From the NCBI RefSeq assembly GCF_000966285.1, contig NZ_KQ031391.1:2763208-2827207 (forward strand): 64,000 bases of DNA. Reading direction: 5' to 3'. The position numbers were made by a program, and so were the translations under genes. Source of the DNA: Pseudofrankia sp. DC12. GTDB taxonomy: Bacteria > Actinomycetota > Actinomycetes > Frankiales > Frankiaceae. A model generated the notes under the pieces. The model was not told where the DNA came from, searched no databases, and saw nothing but the letters and a program-made list of their open reading frames with translations. Below, piece after piece: positions 46,721 to 54,046 of the stretch (positions are counted from its first letter, which is position 1; each line of letters opens with the position of its first letter).

Positions 46721-47427
46721 ATGCGAGATCGTTCGGCCGGGGGGCCGGAACGGCTGACTGATCTGGGTGCGATCGCGGCCAAGCTCGCCGAACCGGCTGG
46801 TTACCACGTGCTGCACCTGTCCGCGCACGGCTCGTCGGCTTCGGTCGAACTTCAGGACGAGGACGGCCGGCTGGTCACGGTCGCGGCCCAGGATCTGGTG
46901 ACCGGCGCGATCCGAGCCGCGAAACGACCGCTGCCGGTCGTGGTCCTCTCCAGCTGCGCGGGTGCCGCCGGTGGCAGCGACGGCCTTGCCGCGGCGCTGG
47001 TCCGAGGCGGCGCGGACCGGGTCGTGGCGATGCAGACGTCGGTCACCGACGACTACGCGACGACCTGGGCGCGAGTTCTACCGAGAGCTGGCCAGCAACC
47101 CGCGGTTGACCGTGGCGGCGGCGGTCGCACAGGCGCGTCGGGTCGTGGAGCAGCAGCGACTGGCGGCTCGACGCGTAGACCGCCCGCGGCTGCTCGCCCC
47201 GGAGCGCCACCGTCGCGATGGCGGCGGAACAGGCCGGCGACGGCGCGACGGGGCTGGCCGACGGTGAGCGGGAGCTGCTCGCTCAGGCTGGGGAGGCGTT
47301 GGGTGACCCGCGCTGGGATGACAGCGCGCGCCTCGCGCTGGTCGGCGAGCTCCTTCGCAAAGCGCGACTGGTCATCCTGTTCGACGACTTCGAGCAGACC
47401 CTCACGGCCGATGGGCGGCAGACGGTC
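46721..47427 (+). pseudogene. Broken CHAT-domain (caspase-like) gene
   Basis: Three successive frames give pieces of one CHAT protein. The first has YHVLHLSAHGSSASVELQDE with the catalytic-type His, and PVVVLSSCAGAAGGSDGLAA with the Cys, then DRVVAMQTSVTDDYATTWA. A shift near 47072 leads to REFYRELASNPRLTVAAAVA. A second shift near 47200 leads to RLALVGELLRKARLVILFDD followed by FEQTLTADG, the start of the STAND/ATPase-like part. The rest is missing at a join with an antisense globin fragment. CHAT proteases act in bacterial immune-type cascades, but this copy is inactive unless the frameshifts are sequencing errors. Confidence 0.65.
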
Positions 47428-47611
47428 TTCCAGAAGTCGCACATGATCGGTAGATGTGCGGCGAGGTCGAGGTGCACGACATCGACGAAGCTCGGACCGA
47501 GCAGCGGGTCGGCGAACGCCCGGCCGTAGAACGCGGTGACCAGTGTGGCGATGTCCTCCCGTCTGTGATGTCGCGCGTCGGCGCGTCCGGTGCCCCGCTG
47601 CCGCCGGTCAT
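47428..47611 (-). pseudogene. Truncated and frameshifted group III truncated hemoglobin
   Basis: The ATG (complement of 47609-47611) overlaps the stop of the upstream membrane gene, as in a coupled operon. After APTRDITD one base seems lost (near 47565); the next frame reads REDIATLVTAFYGRAFADPL, then LGPSFVDVVHLDLAAHLPIM and CDFWKTV, an unmistakable trHb3 N-terminal half. The heme-proximal His and everything after the FW motif are missing. Group III globins are linked to NO or oxygen chemistry. Confidence 0.65.
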
Positions 47612-48045
47612 CTCAACAGCTCCTGAGCGAGCAGGGCGCCGAGCGTGGGCAGCAGGATCACTTTGACAGCTTCCAGGGCGATGTAGGCGACGTGCAGGTG
47701 GGACGGTGGCGGCGGGTTTCCCGCGATCACCTGCACGGCCCGCCGGTCGAGGCTGGGGCGCAGCGCCGCCACTTGGACGGCGAGAACGGCAAGGATCGCG
47801 GCGGTCACCCCCCACGCGGGCGTAGCAGGTGCGTGAAGGGCCAGGGCAAGCAGAAGTAGCGCACCCAGGGCGATTTCCAGCCGGTTGACCGCGCGGAACA
47901 CCAACCGGCCGATACCCAGGCCCAACGGGATCGTGATCTCGGGCGCGCGGAACTTCAGCGGCGCCTCGAGAAACGAGATCCCGGCGACCAGCCCGAGCCA
48001 GACGAACGGGACCGCGACCTGAAGGACCCGTGCGGCGTCACGCAC
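47608..48045 (-). CDS. Small integral membrane protein (DUF4149-like?)
   Basis: 145 residues, four predicted membrane segments: AVPFVWLGLVAGISFLEAPL, LEIALGALLLLALALHAP, WGVTAAILAVLAVQVAAL and LEAVKVILLPTLGALLAQ. It overlaps the upstream regulator stop by 8 bp and the downstream globin start by 4 bp, so it is the third gene of a four-gene operon. Function unknown; the resemblance to DUF4149-type proteins is weak. Confidence 0.72.
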   Translation of the reverse strand: MRDAARVLQVAVPFVWLGLVAGISFLEAPLKFRAPEITIPLGLGIGRLVFRAVNRLEIALGALLLLALALHAPATPAWGVTAAILAVLAVQVAALRPSLDRRAVQVIAGNPPPPSHLHVAYIALEAVKVILLPTLGALLAQELLR

Positions 48046-48859
48046 GCGATGCCCCGCGAGCCGCCGTCGCCCGGGTGGTCAGGTGCGCCACGCACAGGCC
48101 GGGCTCGGCGAAGGGCACGAGGCGGGTGTCGAGAGGCGGTGCGGCGAGGTGCTCCAGCGCTCCGCGAAGGAGCCCGAGGTGCAGGGTGCAGACCACCTCG
48201 GGATGTGCCTTGGCGACGCCGAGGAACGGACAGGCATGCAGCAGGACGCGCTTTGCGCCGGGTTCGCCGGCGAGTTCCGGATCGAAGCCCACCTCGGTGA
48301 ACAACGCCATGACCTCCCGCATGACGTCGCCGAGCGCCCTGGTCTGATGGCCCGCCGGCCCCCGAGCGTTTCCAACGATCAGGTGGCCGTCGGGTGACCG
48401 CGCCGAGTAGCACTCGTCGGCCCAGGCACGGCCGGCCCGCTCCGCCCGCGCGGCCTTCTCGCCGGCGCTGTCCGCCAGATTCGCCGCGAGCATCGCGGCA
48501 AGGTGCTCGTAGCCGCCTCGCTCGTCGCCGGGACTGGTGGGCGCGTAGGTGACCCGCGGGCGACCAGGTGTCGAACGCGCCCGCGGCCCGGACACGACGA
48601 GACCTGCGGCGGCCAGCCGGTCCAGGTGGAAACGGACTGTCGACACGGCCAGGCCACTTTCCAGGGCGAGCTCGCGGGCGTCGAGCGGACCCGGGGCCGC
48701 GCGCAACAGGCGCAACAGGTCCAGGCGGCTGGCCACCGCCAGCGCGCCGTGCCGGCGGCTCCGGTCAGCCGCCGCGTCGCGGGCCGCGCCGACGCGCTGC
48801 CCGTCCCCGCTCGGCCCGCTGCGCCCGCCGGGGCCGGCCGGACCGGGACCGCCGGTCAT
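48038..48859 (-). CDS. HTH transcriptional regulator with C-terminal cysteines, possible Fe-S or NO sensor
   Basis: 273 residues from the ATG at 48859, which overlaps the ferredoxin stop. Winged helix near residues 60-120: [40 protein letters not shown] and [11 protein letters not shown], as in ArsR/SufR-type regulators. The C-terminal part has [20 protein letters not shown] (Cys-x13-Cys) and [12 protein letters not shown], a third Cys. Similar cysteine patterns hold an iron-sulfur cluster in SufR-like repressors. Placement between a ferredoxin and a globin supports sensing of iron, redox or NO; this is inference. Confidence 0.75.
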   Translation of the reverse strand: MTGGPGPAGPGGRSGPSGDGQRVGAARDAAADRSRRHGALAVASRLDLLRLLRAAPGPLDARELALESGLAVSTVRFHLDRLAAAGLVVSGPRARSTPGRPRVTYAPTSPGDERGGYEHLAAMLAANLADSAGEKAARAERAGRAWADECYSARSPDGHLIVGNARGPAGHQTRALGDVMREVMALFTEVGFDPELAGEPGAKRVLLHACPFLGVAKAHPEVVCTLHLGLLRGALEHLAAPPLDTRLVPFAEPGLCVAHLTTRATAARGASRA

Positions 48860-49197
48860 GCCCGGGACGGATGACCGGCGACCAGGAGGGTGTCGACGCC
48901 GACCACGCCGACCTTGCCCGCTCCACCAGGCGAGCCCAGTGCGGTGGCCCGGCCAGGCAACGGCTCGGCGAAGAACCGAACGTTGTCGGCGATGAACGGC
49001 TGGCGCGCCTCGGGGACATCGTCCTCGTAGGCGATCGCCTCGACCGGACACACCGGTTCGCACGCCCCACAGTCGACGCACTCATCGGGCTGGATGTACA
49101 GCGCCCGGCCACCCTCGTAGATGCAGTCGACAGGGCACTCCTCGATACACGCCCGGTCCAGGACGTCGATGCACGGCTCGGCGATCACGTATGTCAC
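48856..49197 (-). CDS. fdxA: Seven-iron (3Fe-4S/4Fe-4S) ferredoxin, FdxA-type
   Basis: 113 residues. [20 protein letters not shown] with [10 protein letters not shown] and [20 protein letters not shown] shows the FdxA cysteine pattern for one 3Fe-4S and one 4Fe-4S cluster. A soluble electron carrier, first gene of the operon fdxA-regulator-membrane protein-globin. The GTG start lies 43 nt downstream of an AT-rich promoter region containing the palindrome ACGATgaatATCGT. Confidence 0.92.
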   Translation of the reverse strand: MTYVIAEPCIDVLDRACIEECPVDCIYEGGRALYIQPDECVDCGACEPVCPVEAIAYEDDVPEARQPFIADNVRFFAEPLPGRATALGSPGGAGKVGVVGVDTLLVAGHPSRA

Positions 49198-49239
49198 GGC
49201 GCACCCCTCGATCGGCGACGATCTCGTGGCAGAGTTTAC

Positions 49240-49253
49240 ACGATGAATATCGT
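49240..49253 (-). promoter_or_regulatory. Candidate operator of the ferredoxin operon
   Basis: ACGAT GAAT ATCGT (49240-49253) is an inverted repeat with 5-bp arms inside the most AT-rich stretch of this neighbourhood, just upstream of fdxA. It could bind the operon's own winged-helix regulator. Confidence 0.4.
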
Positions 49254-49441
49254 TTTTACGTGGTCGAGACGCGAACGGGTCCCGGTGCCACTGGCCGGGC
49301 CAGGTCGCGGATCTCCGCCAGGACGGGCCTTGTCAGGGTGTCGGCAGGGTGTTGGCGTTTGGCGGTGCGGTGTGCTGTCGAGCAGCGCGCGAGCGTGCGC
49401 GAGCACGGTCGGGTCGCTGTCGACGTCCGCCTGCCGGGCGT

Positions 49442-49720
49442 TCACCGCTGGTTGATGAAGGTGCCGCCGCTGGCGACGGACTCGACGCATGAACCAGAGT
49501 TGCCGACCGTCTGCACCATCGAGCTGTTCCCGGAAACGACGTTGTTGGCAACCGGCGAGCTGGCCGGAGAATTGTTCCCCGTACCCACGCTCTGACCGTT
49601 CTGGAGAACCATCAGCGTAATGCGCTCAGGTAGCAGCTCGGCATACTCCGCCGCCAGCTCGGCGGCATCCATTCCCGGGCGGTCTGTCCCCGTCAGGTCC
49701 ATTACCTCACCGTCTCCCAT
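49442..49720 (-). CDS. Small Ser/Asn/Gly/Val-rich protein of unknown function
   Basis: 92 residues from the ATG at 49720 (another ATG at 49702 has a closer GAGGTA ribosome site). The N-terminal third is acidic and leader-like (MDAAELAAEYAELLPERITL). The rest is small polar residues with recurring G-N-S and V/S patterns (GQSVGTGNNSPASSPVANNV, then VSGNSSMVQTVGNSGSCVES) and a single Cys. No modifying-enzyme gene is visible beside it. It could be a RiPP-like precursor, a beta-solenoid-like surface peptide or a disordered protein. I do not recognise the family. Confidence 0.5.
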   Translation of the reverse strand: MGDGEVMDLTGTDRPGMDAAELAAEYAELLPERITLMVLQNGQSVGTGNNSPASSPVANNVVSGNSSMVQTVGNSGSCVESVASGGTFINQR

Positions 49721-50375
49721 GACTCGCTCACGCTTCTGCCCTCCCTCGGACGGCGCCTGCGTTGACGTACCCCGAGCGTGCGGCTTCGGTCCTCCGAAGG
49801 TTGTCAGACGCGCGCATCGGCCGGCGGCGCGGGTCCGCCGCCAAAGCGAGTCGGTACCGCACCGGTTCTCACGGCCCACAGCATCGAGCCGCCATGGCAC
49901 CTTAGGCCTGTCCATGACGGACCACAACACGATGTTGACCGTCGCGATACTGCCGGGTCCCTGCACGCGGCGCGACCGACAGGGATTAGGGAATCGTCAT
50001 TCAACAACTTGATCATTTGATCTATGCCTGGGAATGCCGTGTGATCATGTCGGTAGAACGGGTCAGCCACCACCCACGGGCTCTCCCCGTGGCCTCCCCG
50101 CCAACCAGGCGGAACCCGATTGGGACGGCCGAGACGAAGGCGGCCGCGGCGGCGTCTCCACCAAACGGCCATCGGAACCCGGGAAGGTGCTCGGCGCCCG
50201 GCGCCGCTTGGGATCTGCCGCGCTCTGACGCTGCTCGGTGGCAGTCGGACCAGGCGCAGCGCAGGCCCGTCGATCCGGCGGCGGGTGCCCTGGCAGACTG
50301 GGCTGAGGCGATCGGCTATCTTAGCCGACACTCGTCACATAGACAGTGTCCGACCCGTCAGTTACCGTCTCTACG
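49721..50375. other. Intergenic region with several inverted repeats
   Basis: About 650 bp without a supported gene. It holds an AT-rich patch with the repeated TTGATC motif (TTGATCATTTGATC, 50009-50022). Further on, TCGGCTA/TAGCCGA forms a 7-bp hairpin with loop TCT (50312-50328), directly followed by GACACT/AGTGTC (50327-50350). The last two lie just in front of the small HTH gene and may be operators. Confidence 0.45.
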
Positions 50376-50606
50376 ATGACCGATGCGGATGGTAAGGGCC
50401 TCCGGGGCGCGCGCCTCGTGGGCATTGGATACCTGATGGTCGCCTCGGGCGATCCCGGACCGCGCTGCTACCAGCTCACGCTGCGTCCCACCTTCCCCCA
50501 GCCCGCCGGGGAGCCGGGACTCGGGCGTGTCTGGCGTAGGGCCGACGTGGCGCAGTGGATCACGGTCTACCGCCCGGACGAGGCGAACAAGCCGAACAGC
50601 AGCTAG
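50376..50606 (+). CDS. Small helix-turn-helix (AlpA/excisionase-like) protein
   Basis: 76 residues from the ATG at 50376, 7 nt after a TACCGT box (leaderless arrangement, identical to cobF). The C-terminal half, PTFPQPAGEPGLGRVWRRAD followed by VAQWITVYRP, resembles the FPxP...GRxWRxADVxxW pattern of small AlpA/MerR-type DNA-binding proteins used as excisionases or phage-type regulators. The N-terminal part (ARLVGIGYLMVASG) is less typical. Probably a remnant or accessory of a mobile element. Confidence 0.55.
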   Translation: MTDADGKGLRGARLVGIGYLMVASGDPGPRCYQLTLRPTFPQPAGEPGLGRVWRRADVAQWITVYRPDEANKPNSS

Positions 50607-50841
50607 CCCAGCCAAGGCTTGGACGAGCGCGGCATCGGCGCACCCGGGCTGCATGCGGAACGTGCCCAGTAAACAGCCCGAGGCACACGACAGCGACGCC
50701 GTAAGCCGTCCGGCGTGCACGGCGGCGCGCCCATGCCGGCGGCTTCCCAGCCATCGACCCCGGCTGCCACGGACGCGCACGACGCACCGTCGCGCGCCCC
50801 CGAAGAGCCGAGCCCTGGCCGAACCGCGCAGGCCCTTTCAT

Positions 50842-51264
50842 TCAGGAGGCGGGGATACCGGTGACGCCGAGTTCGTGGCCGAGCGCGACCCAGTTGGTCG
50901 CGATCTTCTCCTGGACGTCGGCGAGGGTCATCTGGCCGGAGCAGACCGCGCGCTTGGCCGCGTTCTCTACGGGGTCCTTGTCGTTGTGTTCCCCTTTTTC
51001 GGGCCACAGGTTCGCGACCGCGGTCGGCGAACCGCCGATCTCCAGGGAGATCAGGTGGTCGAGTTCGTAGCTGCCCATCGCGGTGCCGGCATAGGCGCCG
51101 TAAGCGGCGATCGCCTCGCTTTTGATCTTGTTGGTGTAGGACGTCGGCGGGCGGATCGTGGCCGTCCACCCGGACTTGCAGACCGTCGAGCCGATCGTGG
51201 CCTGAGTGACCGCTGGGTTCAGCGCGCCGGGTGTGCAGGTCGGGTCGGGCTCTTCGTTGTTGTC
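50842..51264 (-). pseudogene. HNH nuclease-like domain lacking its start and signal peptide
   Basis: The frame, readable from about 51264, gives DPTCTPGALNPAVTQATIGS, TATIRPPTSYTNKIKSEAIA, then YELDHLISLEIGGSPTAVAN and LWPEKGEHNDKDPVENAAKR, ending in a normal C-terminus at 50842. This is a secreted HNH-type protein common in streptomycetes, with the DH and N of the HNH metal site. No start codon is available in frame upstream; the sequence instead overlaps the last 45 bp of the metal ATPase in another frame. An ATG at 51078 would give only the C-terminal 78 residues. Confidence 0.6.
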
Positions 51265-53318
51265 CCGCCGCGACGGCGGCTGCGGGTCGCAGCATCCTCC
51301 CGGTGACGCGGGACGGCGATCTGGCCCTTCCTCGGTGGCTCATCGGCCGACCCGGTACGGGCGCGCCGCCAGGCGGCGTCCGCGAGCAGGCGTAGCCCGT
51401 TGAGGCCGACGATGACGGTGGAGCCTTCGTGCCCGGCGACACCTATCGGCAGCGGCAGGGAGCCACTCAGGTCCCAGATCACGAGTCCGGTGATGAACAT
51501 GGCGGCGATCAGCAGGTTCTGCACCACCAGGCGGCGGGCCCGCCGGGCGAGCGCCAGGACGGTTGGGATGGTGGCCAGTTCGTCGCGGACGACGACGGCG
51601 TCGGCGGTTTCCAGGGCGAGGCCGGAGCCGGTGCGGCCCATGGCGATGCCGGTGTGGGCTGCGGCGAGGGCAGGGGCGTCGTTGACGCCGTCGCCGACTA
51701 CGAGCACCCTGTGTCCGGCCTGCTGGAGCCCGGTGATGGCGGTGACCTTGTCCTGAGGCAGGAGCCCCGCGCGGACGTCGGTGATGCCGGCCTCGTCGGC
51801 GAGGCGGGCTGCCGCGCGCGGGTTGTCGCCGGTGACCAGCACGGGCGCGTTGCCGGTGAGCGCGGTCAGCGTGGCCACGCTGACGGCGGCGTCCGCGCGC
51901 AGCCGGTCGGCGATCCCGATCAGCCCGACCGGGGTGCCGTCGATCTCGACCAGGACGGCGGTGCGGCCGTCGCTTTCGAGGTGGGCGGCCACGGCGGCGG
52001 CCGGGTGGTCGTCGCGGCCGTCCAGCAGCCGGGCGGGGCTGCCCACCGCGACCACTCTGTCCTCGATGGTGGCGGTCACGCCGGTGCCAGGGGCCGAGCG
52101 GAACTCGGATACCGGCGGCACGGGAAGGTTGCGGACCCTTGCGGCGTCCACGATGGCACGGGCGAGGGGGTGCTCGCTGGGATGCTCGGCCGCTGCCGTG
52201 ATCCGCAGCAGCTCCCGCTCATCGAGGCCAGCGGCGGCCAGCGGCCAGATGTCCGTCACCCGTGGGGTGCCCTCGGTCAGGGTCCCGGTCTTGTCGATGG
52301 CGACCTGGTCGACCTGCGCGAGGCGTTCCATGACGACGGCGGACTTGACCAGAACGCCGTGGCGGCCGGCGTTGGCGATCGCGGACAGCAGGGGCGGCAT
52401 GGTCGCCAGCACCACCGCGCACGGCGAAGCCACGATCATGAAGGTCATCGCCCGCAGCAAGGTCGGCCGCAGAGGAGCGCCGAACAGCAGGGGCAGGGCG
52501 AACAGCGCCACCGTGGCGGCGACCAGGCCGAGGCTGTAGCGCTGTTCGACCTTCTCGACGAAGAGCTGGGTCGGGGCTTTCGTCTCGGATGCCGCCTGCA
52601 CCATCGCCACGATCCGGGCGATCACCGAGTCGGACGGGTCCCGTTCGACCTTCACTCGCAGCGCCCCAGCGCCGTTCAGAGTGCCGGCGAACACCTCGTC
52701 CCCTGGCTCCTTCGTCACCGGCAGCGGTTCACCGGTGATGGTGGCCTGGTCGACCTCGCTCGCCCCGTCCAGCACGCGGCCGTCGGCGCCGACGCGTTCC
52801 CCGGGGCGTACCAGGATGGTGTCGCCCACCCGCAGCCACCCGGCAGGCACCGCTTCCTCGATCCCGTCATCGGCCACGCGGGTAGCGGTGGCCGGGGCCA
52901 GGTCCAGCAGCCCGCGCACCGAGTCCGCGGTGCGTGCGGTCGCGATCGCCTCCAGCGCGCCGGACGTGGCGAAGATGACGATCAGCAGTGCTCCGTCCAG
53001 CACCTGTCCGATCGCCGCGGCGCCGAGCGCCGCGACGATCATGAGCAGGTCCACGTCCAGAATCTTGTGGGTGAGCGCCCTGAGGCCCGCTATGCCCGGT
53101 TCCCAGCCACCGGCGGCGTAGGTGACGGCGAACGGCGGCGCCCACGCCCACGCCGGAGCACCTAGCAGATACGGCGGCAACCCAACCAGGAACAGCACCA
53201 GCGCCGCGCCCGCCCAGCGAGCCTCGGGCAGCGCCACGATCCTTCCGCGGCGCCGCGGCACCACCGCGCCGTCAACGGCGCCGGGGGCTGAAGCAGGACA
53301 TGTGAGGGTGGAAGACAT
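51219..53318 (-). CDS. P1B-4-type metal-transporting ATPase (CoaT/CtpD-like; Co2+, Fe2+ or Zn2+ export)
   Basis: 699 residues with no N-terminal metal-binding domain. Phosphorylation site AIDKTGTLTEGTP, actuator ATITGEPLPV, hinge VGDGVNDAPALAAAHTG. The membrane metal site is SPC (TFMIVASPCAVVLATMPPLL) instead of CPC, and the last membrane segment carries HEGST (GVAGHEGSTVIVGLNGLRLL); this pair defines the P1B-4 subgroup, which exports Co2+, Fe2+ or Zn2+. The divergent ArsR-family gene and its operator almost certainly control it. The last 30 residues (basic, after AWRRARTG) are unusual and overlap the HNH remnant. Confidence 0.92.
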   Translation of the reverse strand: MSSTLTCPASAPGAVDGAVVPRRRGRIVALPEARWAGAALVLFLVGLPPYLLGAPAWAWAPPFAVTYAAGGWEPGIAGLRALTHKILDVDLLMIVAALGAAAIGQVLDGALLIVIFATSGALEAIATARTADSVRGLLDLAPATATRVADDGIEEAVPAGWLRVGDTILVRPGERVGADGRVLDGASEVDQATITGEPLPVTKEPGDEVFAGTLNGAGALRVKVERDPSDSVIARIVAMVQAASETKAPTQLFVEKVEQRYSLGLVAATVALFALPLLFGAPLRPTLLRAMTFMIVASPCAVVLATMPPLLSAIANAGRHGVLVKSAVVMERLAQVDQVAIDKTGTLTEGTPRVTDIWPLAAAGLDERELLRITAAAEHPSEHPLARAIVDAARVRNLPVPPVSEFRSAPGTGVTATIEDRVVAVGSPARLLDGRDDHPAAAVAAHLESDGRTAVLVEIDGTPVGLIGIADRLRADAAVSVATLTALTGNAPVLVTGDNPRAAARLADEAGITDVRAGLLPQDKVTAITGLQQAGHRVLVVGDGVNDAPALAAAHTGIAMGRTGSGLALETADAVVVRDELATIPTVLALARRARRLVVQNLLIAAMFITGLVIWDLSGSLPLPIGVAGHEGSTVIVGLNGLRLLADAAWRRARTGSADEPPRKGQIAVPRHREDAATRSRRRGGTTTKSPTRPAHPAR

Positions 53319-53374
53319 CGCGGCGGGGTCCTTCGCAGCCGAGTGCGACCAGCGTCCAACCCCATCACCCTACC

Positions 53375-53404
53375 TGAACATTTGAACATTGGTTCATACG
53401 TTCA
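53375..53404. promoter_or_regulatory. ArsR-type operator with four half-sites every 8 bp
   Basis: TGAACA (53375-53380), TGAACA (53383-53388), GGTTCA (53391-53396) and CGTTCA (53399-53404) form two nested palindromes centred at 53389/53390. The pattern resembles the TGAACA-type 12-2-12 operators of metal-sensing ArsR/SmtB repressors. It lies in the 109-bp divergent promoter region, between the ATPase start and the arsR start. Confidence 0.75.
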
Positions 53405-53427
53405 TCGTGACGGCGTAGGATGGAGCC

Positions 53428-53832
53428 ATGGGTCATGGAGCCGCGCCCCCCGGTGACCCTGTTCCGCGCGCTCGTCTCACCGCGGACGGCGCCGCGCAGG
53501 TGGCCACGACGCTGCAGGCGCTGGCGGCGCCGTCGCGGCTCCTGATCCTGGCCCGCCTGCGAGAGGGCCCGCTGCCGGCGACCGAGCTGGCCTCGGAGGC
53601 CGGCCTGGAGCAGTCCGCCTGCTCTCACCAGCTGCGCCTGCTACGCAATCTCGGCCTGGTCGTCGCCACCCGTAAGGGCCGCTCGATCGTGTACTCCCTC
53701 TACGACAACCACGTCGCCGAGCTCCTCGACCAGGCCCTGTACCACGTAGAGCACCTCCGCCTCGGCCGGAGCGACACCACATTCAGCCTCGGCGAGCCGG
53801 AACAGCAGGACGAGACCGTCCCGACAGCCTGA
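53428..53832 (+). CDS. ArsR/SmtB-family metal-responsive repressor
   Basis: 134 residues. Winged helix: LQALAAPSRLLILARLREGP, then TELASEAGLEQSACSHQLRL and LRNLGLVVATRKGRSIVYSL. The C-terminal helix YDNHVAELLDQALYHVEHLR contains the D-x-H...H-x-x-H ligands of the alpha-5 metal site used by Zn/Co/Ni sensors of the SmtB/CzrA/NmtR type. The ATG is 6 nt after a TAGGAT box, so probably leaderless. It regulates the divergent P1B-4 ATPase through the operator between them. Confidence 0.92.
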   Translation: MGHGAAPPGDPVPRARLTADGAAQVATTLQALAAPSRLLILARLREGPLPATELASEAGLEQSACSHQLRLLRNLGLVVATRKGRSIVYSLYDNHVAELLDQALYHVEHLRLGRSDTTFSLGEPEQQDETVPTA

Positions 53833-54046
53833 TCAAGCGCATCACCCCTGCCCGGCCTGACGTCATCTACCGGATCGGATTGATCCACAACAGTCCGGAG
53901 ACGGCGAGCCCCAGTTGTAGGCGATCCACGCGACGGTGGCCCGGGCCGCCTTCGACCAGGGCGCGTCGGTAAGGTCGAAAGGTCGAAATCGTCCGGTCCC
54001 CCAGGGGCAACGGGCGTAGGGAGGCCACACGGACAGAGGAGCGCCG

